Shown one piece after another: positions 41,379 to 50,428 of a DNA stretch of 64,000 nt. Below the pieces are notes generated by a model, which saw only the letters and a program-made list of their open reading frames with translations, had not been told where the DNA came from and made no database searches. Each line of letters begins with the position of its first letter. Within the stretch, counting starts at the first letter, position 1. A program made the translations under genes and the position numbers. The stretch is from Brevibacillus reuszeri (GTDB lineage: Bacteria > Bacillota > Bacilli > Brevibacillales > Brevibacillaceae). The stretch spans positions 89,493 to 153,492 of the forward strand of contig NZ_LGIQ01000009.1 of assembly GCF_001187725.1 (NCBI RefSeq). Direction: 5' to 3'.

Positions 41379-43061
41379 ATGCTGACACGTTTTTCGGCTG
41401 CGAATCGGACGGAGCTCCTGCAGAGAATGGCGATGCAAGAATTAGAAGTGCTCGTCATCGGCGGGGGAATTACTGGAGCGGGTATTGCACTGGATGCTGC
41501 ACTGCGTGGAGTACAAATCGGACTGATTGAACAAAATGACTTCGGTTCGGGTACAAGCAGCCGCTCAACGAAGCTTATTCATGGTGGACTGCGTTATCTG
41601 AAGCAGGGAGACATCAAGCTCGTTCAAGAAGTGGGACGAGAACGAGCTATCTTGTATAAAAATGCACCTCATCTGGTTGTCGCTGCCCCTATGCTCTTGC
41701 CGATCTACCGCAAAGGAACATATGGGTACTGGGCATCTTCTGTCGGCTTGTATATATATGATTGGCTGGCGGGTGTGCAGCGCAGCGAGCGGCGAAAGAT
41801 GCTGAACAAAGAAGAGGCGCTTCAGCTGGAGCCGCTTTTAAACCCAGATGGGTTAAAAGGTGCTGGTTATTACTATGAGTACCGCACAGATGATGCGAGA
41901 CTGACGATCGATATTATGAAAACAGCGTTTCAACACGGAGCAGCGATTGTCAACTATGCAAAAATGACAGAGTTTCTTTATAAAGATAATCGGGTAGTGG
42001 GTGTAAAGGTCGTAGATCGCATCACGGATGAGGTCTATTCTATTTATGCCAAGCAAATTGTCAATGCATCAGGCCCGTGGGTGGATAGTGTACGTCAATT
42101 AGACGGGAGCCTTTCGGGAAAACGATTATTTTTAACCAAAGGGGTACATCTCGTTGTAGCAAAAGAACGCCTGCCAATACGCCAATCAGCGTATTTTGAC
42201 ACACCGGATGGGCGTATGATCTTTGTCATACCCCGAGGAGATATCACCTACATAGGAACGACAGATACTGCCTATCGTCTGGAGATGGATCAGCTACGCA
42301 CGACCGAGCAAGATCGCGATTATTTGCTTCGAGCTGTTAATGCCATGTTTCCAGAAGGAAAACTGGGTATCGAGGACGTATGCTCGCATTGGGCAGGAGT
42401 GCGTCCGCTGATTTACCAGGAAGGGAAAGGGCCATCCGAGTTATCAAGAAAGGATGAAGTGATTGTTTCTTCATCAGGGTTGATTACGATTGCGGGTGGG
42501 AAGCTGACGGGATTTCGCAAAATGGCCCAGAAAGTCATGAATCTGGTCACCAGCGAGCTGACGCAAAAGTCGGGGAAGCAATTCAAGCCATGCACGACGG
42601 ATCAGGTAATCGTCACGGGTGGAGATCGAATGGGGCATCATGATTACGCTGCTTGCAAAAAGGACTTGAGGGAGCAAGGAATTGCACGAGGGGTGGATGC
42701 AGTTACGGCAACAGAGTGGGTGGAGCTGTACGGAACCAATGTACAGCACGTATTCAACCGATTAGGCGCGGTTAGAAAAAAAGGGGAAGGAGTCAGCCAG
42801 GAGCAACTCCTGCGCGCGCAGATTGCCTATGCGGTGGAGGAGGAAATGACGACGACGGCGGTCGACTTCCTGAGGCTGCGAACGGGCTGGACATACTTCC
42901 AACTGAAAAAGGCGGAAGCGAACGCAGAACAAGTCATTCGATTAATGGGGGATGCCTTGGGGTGGGGTGAGAATGAACGTGCACAGCAACGAGTCGAAGT
43001 GGCTGAGCTGCTGGATACGATTTATACACTTCCTAGAAGTGAGGAAGAGTACAACGAGTGA
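41379..43061 (+). CDS. glpD: aerobic glycerol-3-phosphate dehydrogenase
   Basis: A 560-residue FAD flavoprotein that oxidises glycerol 3-phosphate to dihydroxyacetone phosphate and feeds electrons to menaquinone at the membrane. It has the N-terminal dinucleotide fold VIGGGITGAGIALDAALRG (26-44), FGSGTSSRSTKLIHGGLRYL, GDITYIGTTDT, HWAGVRPLI and the GGKLTGFRKMA flavin-pocket motif, then the C-terminal DAO_C domain. GGAGGGAG precedes the ATG. glpF, glpK and glpP are not adjacent, unlike B. subtilis, and no glpP-type antiterminator leader is evident. Confidence 0.95.
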   Translation: MLTRFSAANRTELLQRMAMQELEVLVIGGGITGAGIALDAALRGVQIGLIEQNDFGSGTSSRSTKLIHGGLRYLKQGDIKLVQEVGRERAILYKNAPHLVVAAPMLLPIYRKGTYGYWASSVGLYIYDWLAGVQRSERRKMLNKEEALQLEPLLNPDGLKGAGYYYEYRTDDARLTIDIMKTAFQHGAAIVNYAKMTEFLYKDNRVVGVKVVDRITDEVYSIYAKQIVNASGPWVDSVRQLDGSLSGKRLFLTKGVHLVVAKERLPIRQSAYFDTPDGRMIFVIPRGDITYIGTTDTAYRLEMDQLRTTEQDRDYLLRAVNAMFPEGKLGIEDVCSHWAGVRPLIYQEGKGPSELSRKDEVIVSSSGLITIAGGKLTGFRKMAQKVMNLVTSELTQKSGKQFKPCTTDQVIVTGGDRMGHHDYAACKKDLREQGIARGVDAVTATEWVELYGTNVQHVFNRLGAVRKKGEGVSQEQLLRAQIAYAVEEEMTTTAVDFLRLRTGWTYFQLKKAEANAEQVIRLMGDALGWGENERAQQRVEVAELLDTIYTLPRSEEEYNE

Positions 43062-43113
43062 GGAATGCTCTGATTTGACCGCAATGGAAAAGAATGGACA
43101 GAATAACCACCTC

Positions 43114-43140
43114 AAACCGCCAAGAAAGGTGGTTTTTTTG
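43114..43140 (+). terminator. intrinsic terminator
   Basis: AAACCGCC/GGTGGTTT stem with a 6-base loop and T-run. Confidence 0.85.
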
Positions 43141-43235
43141 TGTGAAAAACCTAATGAATTGTATCTCAAGTGTGGAGCATATTTCCTTCATGAAGCATCG
43201 AAAAACTTTTACAAGAAAAATAACGTAATAGTATA

Positions 43236-43282
43236 TATTTTCAGAATAAAATATTGTGGTTTTTGGGCCCAACGCTTATAAT
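43236..43282 (+). promoter_or_regulatory. promoter with CodY-like box
   Basis: TATTTTCAGAATAAA (43236-43250) matches AATTTTCWGAAAATT at 11 of 15 positions and abuts TTGTGG (43254-43259), 17-bp spacer, TATAAT (43277-43282). The downstream operon is of the type CodY represses in B. subtilis (dpp). No other feature was seen in 43141-43371. Confidence 0.5.
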
Positions 43283-43371
43283 TCAACTAGAGTAACAACT
43301 TCAGACATAGGTATTTTTTAAAGTATAAACTTCAAAAAGGTGAAATCGTGAATTCGGGAGGATGAACCAAT

Positions 43372-44841
43372 ATGAGAATTGTCATAGCGGAGGTTATGCA
43401 CGAAACGAACACATTCTCAAACGTCCCTACTACTCGCGAACTGTTTGAGCTGTGGGAGTGGGCGAAGGGAGACGAAATCCTGAAAGCGCACAGCGGGGTT
43501 CGGGATTTTCTCGGGGGAATGATTGAGAAGGCACGTCAGCGGGACATCGAAGTAGTAGGTGCATTTGCCACCAATGCCTATCCGGCAGGTACGATTACAA
43601 AAGAAACATTTGATTCATTGCAGCAAGAATTGCTCGCAGGAATGGAAGCAGCAGGAAAAGTGGACGCCATTTGTTTATCGCTGCATGGTGCTGGTGTTGC
43701 AGAAGGTGTTGATGATTTGGAAGGTGCGCTGCTAAAAGCGGTTCGCCAGCAAGTCGGTTATGACATTCCTTTGATCGTAACGCTCGATTTACATGCAAAT
43801 GTTACGGACGTGATGATCACGGAGGCAGATATTTTGCTGGGTGTCCATCTCTATCCACACACCGATTGCTACGAACGCGGTCTCGAAGCGGTTGAGCTTG
43901 CCGAGCAGATGGTGAAGGGTGAGCTGAAGCCGCGTATGTATCGTGCGACTCTGCCGCTGATCATTCCTCCTTCCACAACGAATCTGTCCCCTGCCAAGGA
44001 TATAAATGAAGCATGTTACAAGTGGGAACGGGAACCGGGCATGATTGATTGTGCGTTCTTTCACGGTTTTCCATACACAGATATTCCCGAGCTGGGCGTA
44101 ACCGTCGTTGCCGTTGCGAACAACGATGAAGAACTAGCAAAACGAGCCGCTATGGATGTGGCTGATTTGATTTGGAACAAACGCGAGGAGTTCGCTCCGA
44201 AGGTATTGTCACCGAAAGAGGGACTTGAGCTGGCAAAAGCGGCTACTGCGTTCCCTGTCGTGTTGAACGAAACATCCGATAATCCTGGAGGCGGCACACC
44301 AGGAGATGGAACGTATTTGTTGCGTGCAATGCTGGAAGCTGATCTGCAAGATGCCTGCTTCGGCTTTATTTACGATCCGGAAGTTGCAGCATATGCGCAT
44401 GAACAAGGCGTTGGCGCGACGATTGAGGTGAAGCTTGGCGGCAAGACGGATAAACTCCATGGAGAGCCAATCGCATTAACGGCCTATGTAAAGTCATTAA
44501 CGGATGGAAAGTTTATTGTCTCCTCGCCAATGGGCGAAGGCACGCCTACGAATCTAGGAAAATCAGTCCGCCTTCAGGCAAATGGCGTAGATATTCTTGT
44601 CTGTTCCGTGAAAACGCAGGTACTGGATGAACAAGTCTTTCTCCTTCACGGTATCGATGTTACGCAATCCAAGATCGTTTGCTTGAAATCTAGCCAACAC
44701 TTCCGAGCCAGCTTTGAACCCATCAGCGCAGAAATCATTACTGTAGACTCTCCAGGACTGACTACTTTACTTGTCCAGACATTTGATTATCAACGCTTGA
44801 ACCGACCTATTTATCCGCTTGATCCTGTCGTTCGTTCCTAG
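43372..44841 (+). CDS. M81 family metallopeptidase (MlrC-like)
   Basis: A 489-residue protein of the microcystinase C (MlrC) family. The N-terminal domain has HETNTFS (10-16), a SLHGAGV motif and LDLHANV, the likely Zn ligands. The C-terminal MlrC_C domain follows from about residue 295 with DNPGGGTPGDGT. It probably cleaves short linear peptides or amide bonds. GGGAGGATG lies upstream of the ATG. It is the first gene of an operon with a GNAT protein, a serine hydrolase and a DppA-type aminopeptidase, a set suited to peptidoglycan- or D-amino-acid-peptide use. Confidence 0.9.
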   Translation: MRIVIAEVMHETNTFSNVPTTRELFELWEWAKGDEILKAHSGVRDFLGGMIEKARQRDIEVVGAFATNAYPAGTITKETFDSLQQELLAGMEAAGKVDAICLSLHGAGVAEGVDDLEGALLKAVRQQVGYDIPLIVTLDLHANVTDVMITEADILLGVHLYPHTDCYERGLEAVELAEQMVKGELKPRMYRATLPLIIPPSTTNLSPAKDINEACYKWEREPGMIDCAFFHGFPYTDIPELGVTVVAVANNDEELAKRAAMDVADLIWNKREEFAPKVLSPKEGLELAKAATAFPVVLNETSDNPGGGTPGDGTYLLRAMLEADLQDACFGFIYDPEVAAYAHEQGVGATIEVKLGGKTDKLHGEPIALTAYVKSLTDGKFIVSSPMGEGTPTNLGKSVRLQANGVDILVCSVKTQVLDEQVFLLHGIDVTQSKIVCLKSSQHFRASFEPISAEIITVDSPGLTTLLVQTFDYQRLNRPIYPLDPVVRS

Positions 44842-44912
44842 TGCGATGGATGATTTCCCTTTATGCAAAATGAAAAGGCTTCTTTCGCTATAGGTGGAAG
44901 GAGCTGATTTTC

Positions 44913-44996
44913 ATGTATGAACGGGACAGTGGAAACAAAGAAGATCCAGAGAGATATAAGGTAGAGGAGAGAGAGTCATGCGGACAGACGCCTTAG
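44913..44996 (+). CDS. possible 27-residue leader ORF
   Basis: ATG at 44913 follows GGAAGGAGC by about eight bases. The frame encodes a charged 27-residue peptide (MYERDSGNKEDPERYK start) and ends at 44996, 19 bases inside the GNAT gene. The overlap would allow translational coupling. It could equally be chance. Confidence 0.3.
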   Translation: MYERDSGNKEDPERYKVEERESCGQTP

Positions 44997-45796
44997 AATA
45001 TCGTATACTGACAACCGCCATCGAGATGGCAGAAATGGAAGATTTGCAACGACGAATTTGGGGAGAGACCAGCGTTTCTCCTGTTCCTCAGCTGATGGCT
45101 GCCATCCACAATGGGGGAGTAGTGATTGCGGCTTATCATGATGAGAAGCCAGTCGGCTTTTGCTATGGCTTTGCAGGCTTCAAACAGGGAAAGGCTCACC
45201 TGTGCTCCCATATGCTGGGGATTTTGCCGGAGTATCGAGATTGGGGAATTGGCAGGCAGCTCAAGCTCAGCCAGCGTGAATGGGCGATCAGTAATGGATA
45301 TGAAAAAATGACCTGGACTTACGATCCGCTTGAAGCGCGTAATGCGTATTTAAATTTGTGCAAGCTGGGTGGAGTGGTTCGAACTTATTTGGATACCTAC
45401 TATGGAGACATGGGGGATGGAATTAACAAAGGATTGCCGACAGATCGCTTTCTATTGGAATGGGATTTGAAATCGGAGCGTGTGGCAAGTTGTTTAAATG
45501 GGGCAGTAATCGATCAAGCGGTGTGGAGAGAGTATCCTTGCGTGCTTGATTGGGAATTGAGTGAGGGGCAACCGCGTCCTGTTGAACGACAAGGACTGGG
45601 GGAGCATGATGGAGTCCTGTTTTCGGTCCCTGTCGCGATTCAACAGCTGAAGCAAGAGCATCTCGCTATCGCATTGGAGTGGCGATTGGCTTTGCGTAGC
45701 GTATTTAAGAAAGCGTTTGCAGATGGGTATGTGCTCGTTGGACTACTGAAAAGCGATAACCCTGTACATGCTTATGTACTCGAAAGAAGGGCGTAG
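44978..45796 (+). CDS. GNAT-family acetyltransferase (COG3375 type)
   Basis: A 272-residue protein. The N-terminal half is a GNAT domain (VVIAAYHDEKPVGFCYGF, then MLGILPEYRDWGIGRQLK with the RxxGxG/A CoA loop, and WTYDPLEARNAYLNL). The C-terminal half is specific to the COG3375 predicted acetyltransferases. GAGGAGAGAGAG precedes the ATG. It is co-transcribed with the M81 peptidase and the DppA-type gene. Acetylation of an amino acid or peptide is an inference from the operon. Confidence 0.88.
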   Translation: MRTDALEYRILTTAIEMAEMEDLQRRIWGETSVSPVPQLMAAIHNGGVVIAAYHDEKPVGFCYGFAGFKQGKAHLCSHMLGILPEYRDWGIGRQLKLSQREWAISNGYEKMTWTYDPLEARNAYLNLCKLGGVVRTYLDTYYGDMGDGINKGLPTDRFLLEWDLKSERVASCLNGAVIDQAVWREYPCVLDWELSEGQPRPVERQGLGEHDGVLFSVPVAIQQLKQEHLAIALEWRLALRSVFKKAFADGYVLVGLLKSDNPVHAYVLERRA

Positions 45797-45864
45797 GGGG
45801 AAGCGTGACAGGAAACAAAGATAAAAATGAGGAAGTAACGAGAAGAACAAAAGGAGGCGTTAGG

Positions 45865-47289
45865 ATGAAAACGAATGAGTGGGAAGCGTCATTTGAAGCA
45901 TATGCCCAAAAGCTGATCAATGAGTTTCAAGTACCTGGAGCAATCGTTGCTGTAGCCAAAGAGGGTGAGCTTCTTTATGAAAAAACATTCGGTTATCGCG
46001 ATCGGGAAGAAAAAGCGCCGATTGATCTCGATACCGTATTCGGCATCGGTTCCATCACGAAGTCATTCACGTGCTTGGCGATTATGCAGCTGCAAGAGGA
46101 AGGCAAGCTCTCCATACATGATCCTGTTGTCACTTATTTACCGGAGTTTCGTACCCGGGATGAAGCACACACCAAGGCGGTTACTATTCATCATTTCATG
46201 ACGCATTCACCTGGTCTACCTCCTCTTCCGGCTCTTATTCCTGCGATGCTGCCAAGCTTGAAAGCAGACCCGACGGCTGAAGAATTATTAAAACAGTTTG
46301 AAAAGGATTGCAAAGAACCGATTGATACTTATGAACAGCTGATGACGTATATTGCCGAGCACCCATATGAACTCCTGGGACCACCAGGGACCGAATTCAG
46401 CTATTGCAACGAAGCGTACGGCTTGCTTGGCGCAATCATTGAGCGTGTAAGTGGGAAAAAGTACGAAGAGTATGTGCAAGAGCACATCTTGCAACCACTT
46501 GGGATGGATCGATCTGTTTTTTACGTGGAGGAGCTGGGTGCGGATGACAATTGCACCATGTTATACACTCCACGTGTGAAAGATGGCGTGCGTGAAGCGT
46601 TGCGTGCCCCAGGATGGTGGGATTCCCCTTCAATGCTTGCGGCTGGTTTTCTCAAATCTACCGCACGTGACATGCTTCGCTATGCAGATGTGTATCGGAC
46701 AGGGGGGGCCTCGGGTGATGTTAGAGTGATTTCGGAGGTAAGTGCTACGCAAATGACTGCCCCACATATCAAGACCGATTTGGTCCGCAGCTATGGTTAT
46801 GGACTCGGAACCCAATCATTCCATGAAAAATATACCTTGATCCAGCATACAGGTGGCTTAAAAGGGATTACATCGGTGATGTTCATCATTCCAGAGGCGG
46901 GGTTAACGGGGGTTGTATTGACCAACGTGGATGATGCACCGATTTCAAACTTGGTTCTGGGATTACTAAACAGCTTGTTTGATCGCCCGTTGGAAACGCC
47001 GTTAGTGACCTTTGCTACTTATGAGGCGCCACTTGCTCAGCTGCAGGAAAGCCACGGTACGTATAAATCTGGTGAGGGCGATGAGGTGAAAATCCGCTTT
47101 GATGAAGAGAACAAGCAACTAGTACTCGCTGCGGGGGGTGAGGCTCTGCCTCTGCGACCAATTGGTGAGGATTCGTTTTTGCTCAACCGCAATAACATAG
47201 ATATGCAAGTCCGTTTTGTAAGGAATTCGGAAGGACAGGTCAAGCGCTTCGTGATGGGTGGCCGCCAGATGCCGAAAGTAGAAGCGTAG
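45865..47289 (+). CDS. beta-lactamase-superfamily serine hydrolase (D-amino-peptide/esterase type)
   Basis: A 474-residue serine hydrolase. SxxK is S63-I-T-K66, YxN is Y180-C-N182, and a C-terminal HTGG triad (QHTGGLKG) is present. About 110 residues of DUF3471-like beta domain follow. No signal peptide is seen, so it acts in the cytoplasm, which fits a D-aminopeptidase, esterase or LD-peptide hydrolase and not a secreted beta-lactamase. ATG 45865 has AAAAGGAGGCG seven bases upstream. Third gene of the operon. Confidence 0.9.
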   Translation: MKTNEWEASFEAYAQKLINEFQVPGAIVAVAKEGELLYEKTFGYRDREEKAPIDLDTVFGIGSITKSFTCLAIMQLQEEGKLSIHDPVVTYLPEFRTRDEAHTKAVTIHHFMTHSPGLPPLPALIPAMLPSLKADPTAEELLKQFEKDCKEPIDTYEQLMTYIAEHPYELLGPPGTEFSYCNEAYGLLGAIIERVSGKKYEEYVQEHILQPLGMDRSVFYVEELGADDNCTMLYTPRVKDGVREALRAPGWWDSPSMLAAGFLKSTARDMLRYADVYRTGGASGDVRVISEVSATQMTAPHIKTDLVRSYGYGLGTQSFHEKYTLIQHTGGLKGITSVMFIIPEAGLTGVVLTNVDDAPISNLVLGLLNSLFDRPLETPLVTFATYEAPLAQLQESHGTYKSGEGDEVKIRFDEENKQLVLAAGGEALPLRPIGEDSFLLNRNNIDMQVRFVRNSEGQVKRFVMGGRQMPKVEA

Positions 47290-47314
47290 ATCATAATCAG
47301 GAGGTGATCTTAGA

Positions 47315-48151
47315 ATGAAGGTGTTTATTTCGTTAGATATGGAAGGGATTTCTGGCTTGAGCGAGTGGGAGGATGTCATCCCTGGCCGCAGGCATTACGA
47401 GGCAGGGCGACGTCTGCTGACGCAGGATGTGAACGCGGCAATTGAAGGGGCGCTTGAGGCGGGTGCTACTCAAATCGTCGTCAATGAATCTCATGGACCG
47501 ATGACGAATATCATTTTGGAAGAGTTGCATCCCCAGGCAGATGTGATTCGCGGGTTTTTCAAACCGCTGTGCATGATGCAAGGGATCGATCATAGCTTCG
47601 ATGCGGCTTTCTTTGTTGGCTATCATGGGAAAGCAGGCACGGGAGATGCGGTGCTCAATCACACGCTGTCTGGTCTGGCTATACATCGACTTGTTCTAAA
47701 TGGCAAAGAGGTCGGGGAGGCAGGTCTAAATGCGGCCGTAGCAGGGGCTTTCGGTGTTCCGGTTGTGTTGGTAACCGGCGACTCTCAAACGGCGCAGGAA
47801 GTAGAAGTGGATATACCAGGTGTCTTTACCGTAGCTGTGAAAACAGGGATCACTGGTTTGTCTTCACAGTCCATTCATCCAGTACGGGCACGGGAAATGA
47901 TACGCGATCAGGCAAAAGTCTCTTTGCTGCAACGCAGCAGCGTTCAGCCGATCGCACAAAGAACTGAAAATACCATCGAAGTGGAGTTTACAAAGTCGCA
48001 GTTTGCTACTGCGGTTAGCTGGATGCCAGGAATCGAGCTGGTTGAAGGGCGCACGATTCGCTTTCATTCTCAGGATATCGTGAGCATGATGCCTGTTCTG
48101 CAAGCGATGCTCTTGATTACTGGACAAGTAAACCGAATGATTACGGGGTAA
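47315..48151 (+). CDS. dppA: M55 D-aminopeptidase (DppA-like)
   Basis: A 278-residue Zn aminopeptidase. D8 and E10 (SLDMEG), H60, H104, H116 and E135 match the metal ligands and catalytic His of B. subtilis DppA within small shifts. DppA releases N-terminal D-Ala or Gly from short peptides such as those from cell-wall turnover. AGGAGGTGATC precedes the ATG. It ends the operon. The dppBCDE peptide permease found next to B. subtilis dppA is absent here, so import must be encoded elsewhere. Confidence 0.93.
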   Translation: MKVFISLDMEGISGLSEWEDVIPGRRHYEAGRRLLTQDVNAAIEGALEAGATQIVVNESHGPMTNIILEELHPQADVIRGFFKPLCMMQGIDHSFDAAFFVGYHGKAGTGDAVLNHTLSGLAIHRLVLNGKEVGEAGLNAAVAGAFGVPVVLVTGDSQTAQEVEVDIPGVFTVAVKTGITGLSSQSIHPVRAREMIRDQAKVSLLQRSSVQPIAQRTENTIEVEFTKSQFATAVSWMPGIELVEGRTIRFHSQDIVSMMPVLQAMLLITGQVNRMITG

Positions 48152-48178
48152 CAAAAATCAATATGTGCTAGCAAAAAG

Positions 48179-48222
48179 AAAATGCAGCTCCTTTTTAGTA
48201 GAAAGGGGGCTGCATTTTTTTG
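48179..48222 (+). terminator. operon terminator
   Basis: AATGCAGCTCC pairs with GGGGGCTGCATT around a 16-base loop, then T-run. Confidence 0.88.
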
Positions 48223-48276
48223 TGGAAGTATACTGATTGTGGAGTGAGGCTGAAATCACGACTGTTAAACGGTCGT

Positions 48277-48495
48277 TTAACTGCTAAAAAAGCTACGGCT
48301 GGAGCGCTTTTTCTTGTAGTGAGAGCTTCCATAAGAGGAATGTCCCTGTCCATGATAAGAACCATGACTCTTCCGGTGCTTATCGTCGCTGCTACTGAAC
48401 TTGCGATGTCTGTAGTCGCTACTGCTGTATTTCCGATACTTGCTGGTGGAAGACGAGTGATTACCAAGAAGATTACCCAATAGCTTTTTTAACAT
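48277..48495 (-). CDS. Ser/Lys/His-rich repetitive protein, coat-like
   Basis: A 72-residue low-complexity protein. After MLKKLLGNLLGNH it consists of tandem units of the type KYRKYSSSD, RHRKFSSSD and KHRKSHGS, then Gly/Ser/His/Tyr sequence and a KKKRSSR end. Its Ser-Ser-Ser-Asp plus Lys/Arg-His pattern recalls CotG/CotB-type, phosphorylatable spore-coat proteins, but it is much shorter. The ATG at 48495 has AAGGAGTG six bases upstream. Assignment is by composition only. Confidence 0.65.
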   Translation of the reverse strand: MLKKLLGNLLGNHSSSTSKYRKYSSSDYRHRKFSSSDDKHRKSHGSYHGQGHSSYGSSHYKKKRSSRSFFSS

Positions 48496-48567
48496 TCCAA
48501 TCACTCCTTACATATGTATATTAGCGTATACGAATATGATTGACACAAGTTTCAGTTTTGGCTGTGA

Positions 48568-49563
48568 TTATTTTGCATGGATGACCGGTCCTATCCGATC
48601 AATCCGATTGGTCCAAATCAGTCCGGAGAAGCCAGCAGGTACGTTGGCTAAATCCTCTACGCTATCGAACCCGCGGGAAAAGTCGCCGCTACCGGCAACG
48701 AGTACAACTCTTGTTTGATTGCGTTCCATTCTTTCCATGAAGCGGTTTGGCCAACCCCACAGCCACGGTGCGATTTGGTCGGGAATGTGCAGCTGTGTTT
48801 GCTCGCATGCTTGTGGTATGTAACCTGTCCAGCCAATCGCCATATAGGGGATCAGGCAGCTTTTCAGGGTAGCTTTGGACATGACGCGCATCTCGGGTAA
48901 TATTTTGTGAAGGTCCTCAATTGGTTTATCGCCACCGTAAACGGTGAGGGTTGCCAAGCGTTCCGTTGGCAAGGTAGATAAATAGTTCGCGAGCTGCTGA
49001 CCTTCATTTGGATCATTGCTTTTCACATGGATCAACAAAGAGCGATCCGGGAATGCTTGGAGCACCTCGGATAGAGAGGGCATCATACCGATGCCTTTAC
49101 CGCGAAACGGGAAGGTTTTCCCTCCGTCAGCCGTGTATTTGTAGCCGATATCGAGCTTTTGCAGCTCCGCTAATGAAAAATCGCGTGTGACTCCTTTTCC
49201 ATTCGTGCGGCAACCAAGCGTCCAGTCATGAAAAATGGCAAACTGCCCATCCTTGGTTGGTTGGACATCGAGCTCGACTACGTCCGCACCTGCGTCAAAG
49301 GCAGCACGCATGGAAGCGATGGTATTTTCCAAATAAGGGTGCTCAGGCGGGTAAATTTGTTCAGCCGTGCAGGTTTCATCCGTAATTCCTTCCATAGGAA
49401 AGGTCTGTGCCATCCCTCGATGAGCCAAAAGCAGCGGTGAGCCCGTAGCCTTTTGGGCAAAATAAGAGCTGTTGGTAAAGGTAACGAAGAAGAGAAAAGC
49501 AACCAGTATCCAAAGCGGTTTATGCTTGAACCATGATTTTCGCGGTTTATGGTCTAGTGACAT
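48568..49563 (-). CDS. glycerophosphodiester phosphodiesterase
   Basis: A 331-residue GDPD-family TIM barrel with an N-terminal anchor or signal helix (about 16-36), so it acts outside the membrane. LLAHRG near residue 46, LENTIASMRAAFDAGADVV, ELDVQPTKDG and the FHDWTLG His are catalytic and Ca-binding motifs. It cleaves glycerophosphodiesters, including lipid or teichoic-acid breakdown products, to glycerol 3-phosphate. This links it in function, though not by operon, to glpD. GGAGG lies about 10 bases before the ATG. Confidence 0.92.
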   Translation of the reverse strand: MSLDHKPRKSWFKHKPLWILVAFLFFVTFTNSSYFAQKATGSPLLLAHRGMAQTFPMEGITDETCTAEQIYPPEHPYLENTIASMRAAFDAGADVVELDVQPTKDGQFAIFHDWTLGCRTNGKGVTRDFSLAELQKLDIGYKYTADGGKTFPFRGKGIGMMPSLSEVLQAFPDRSLLIHVKSNDPNEGQQLANYLSTLPTERLATLTVYGGDKPIEDLHKILPEMRVMSKATLKSCLIPYMAIGWTGYIPQACEQTQLHIPDQIAPWLWGWPNRFMERMERNQTRVVLVAGSGDFSRGFDSVEDLANVPAGFSGLIWTNRIDRIGPVIHAK

Positions 49564-49729
49564 GGTAGGTTAGCCTCCTAACTGTTCTTCTGCAGTTTGT
49601 GTTGTGATTCTACCAAAGCAAGTGTAGAAAGGGAAACCTTTTTGCACGACAAGGGCTTGGCAGCATTCAAAAAGACTGGCAAAATATACGAGAGAAAAGA
49701 TGATTAGGACGAAGACGCAGGGAGGTTCC

Positions 49730-49975
49730 ATGAAAATAGCGCTGCACCAAATCGCCTATCAAATCGGGATGCACCCTACCGAAATGGCTAAGCTCGTTTT
49801 TGAGGGCGAAGTCACAGGAGAAGTGCCTGACCGAAATCCACAAGCAAAAGACGCGTGGGTTGATCTTCACTCCCTGAGTAATTTTATTCAATGGAGATTT
49901 GATCAGGGGCACTTTGATAAAATGTTTTACGACAAAGCGATGCGTCACATTAACAAATACATGCCAATCCGGTAG
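49730..49975 (+). CDS. hypothetical protein
   Basis: An 81-residue basic protein. The first 30 residues (LHQIAYQIGMHPTEMAKLV) look like a helix-turn-helix of the excisionase/MerR kind, and the rest is helical; no named family. GGGAGGTTCC is directly ahead of the ATG at 49730. It is 21 bases from the DUF952 gene, so the two are likely co-transcribed. Confidence 0.65.
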   Translation: MKIALHQIAYQIGMHPTEMAKLVFEGEVTGEVPDRNPQAKDAWVDLHSLSNFIQWRFDQGHFDKMFYDKAMRHINKYMPIR

Positions 49976-49996
49976 GGATGAAGAGGAGACCAAAGA

Positions 49997-50347
49997 ATGG
50001 ATATCATCATTTATTGCATGGTTCCCAAAACGTATTGGGAGCAGTGGGAAAAGCGGGAGCACTATTTACCGCGAGATTATGAGCAAGAAGGCTTTATTCA
50101 TGCTACCAAAGGGGACGAGCTGCTTGAGATTGTAGCGGATCGTGTTTATCCTTCCTTTGACGGGGAGCTGTTGGTGCTCGTTGTGGACGAGACCAAAACC
50201 ACTTCTCCAATCAAGTACGAGCAGGCAAAGGACGGTTTGCTCTACCCGCACATCTATGGTCCGCTCAATCACGACGCGATCATCGATATCAAATCGATGC
50301 AACGAACAGACGGACATTGGAAGCTCGGAGCTTCTATTCGCTTCTAA
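49997..50347 (+). CDS. DUF952 family protein
   Basis: A 116-residue cytoplasmic protein covering DUF952: EGFIHATKGDELLEIVADRVY, LLVLVVDE and YPHIYGPLNHDAI are the family landmarks. The GFIHAT and YPHIYGPL His residues suggest an active site related to ADP-ribose-transfer or glutathione-like folds, but no reaction is established. GAGGAGACC precedes the ATG. Confidence 0.88.
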   Translation: MDIIIYCMVPKTYWEQWEKREHYLPRDYEQEGFIHATKGDELLEIVADRVYPSFDGELLVLVVDETKTTSPIKYEQAKDGLLYPHIYGPLNHDAIIDIKSMQRTDGHWKLGASIRF

Positions 50348-50428
50348 TTCATACATAAATCATTCCAGTATCGCGCACAATGTATGGGGTAGTACCTACA
50401 TATCGTGATGCGAAGGAGTGCTATTTAC

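Noticed and set aside
48220-48483. 87-codon plus-strand frame opposite the Ser/Lys/His-rich protein
   Set aside because: It is the antisense shadow of the repetitive coat-like gene. The minus-strand gene has the better ribosome binding site and repeat structure.
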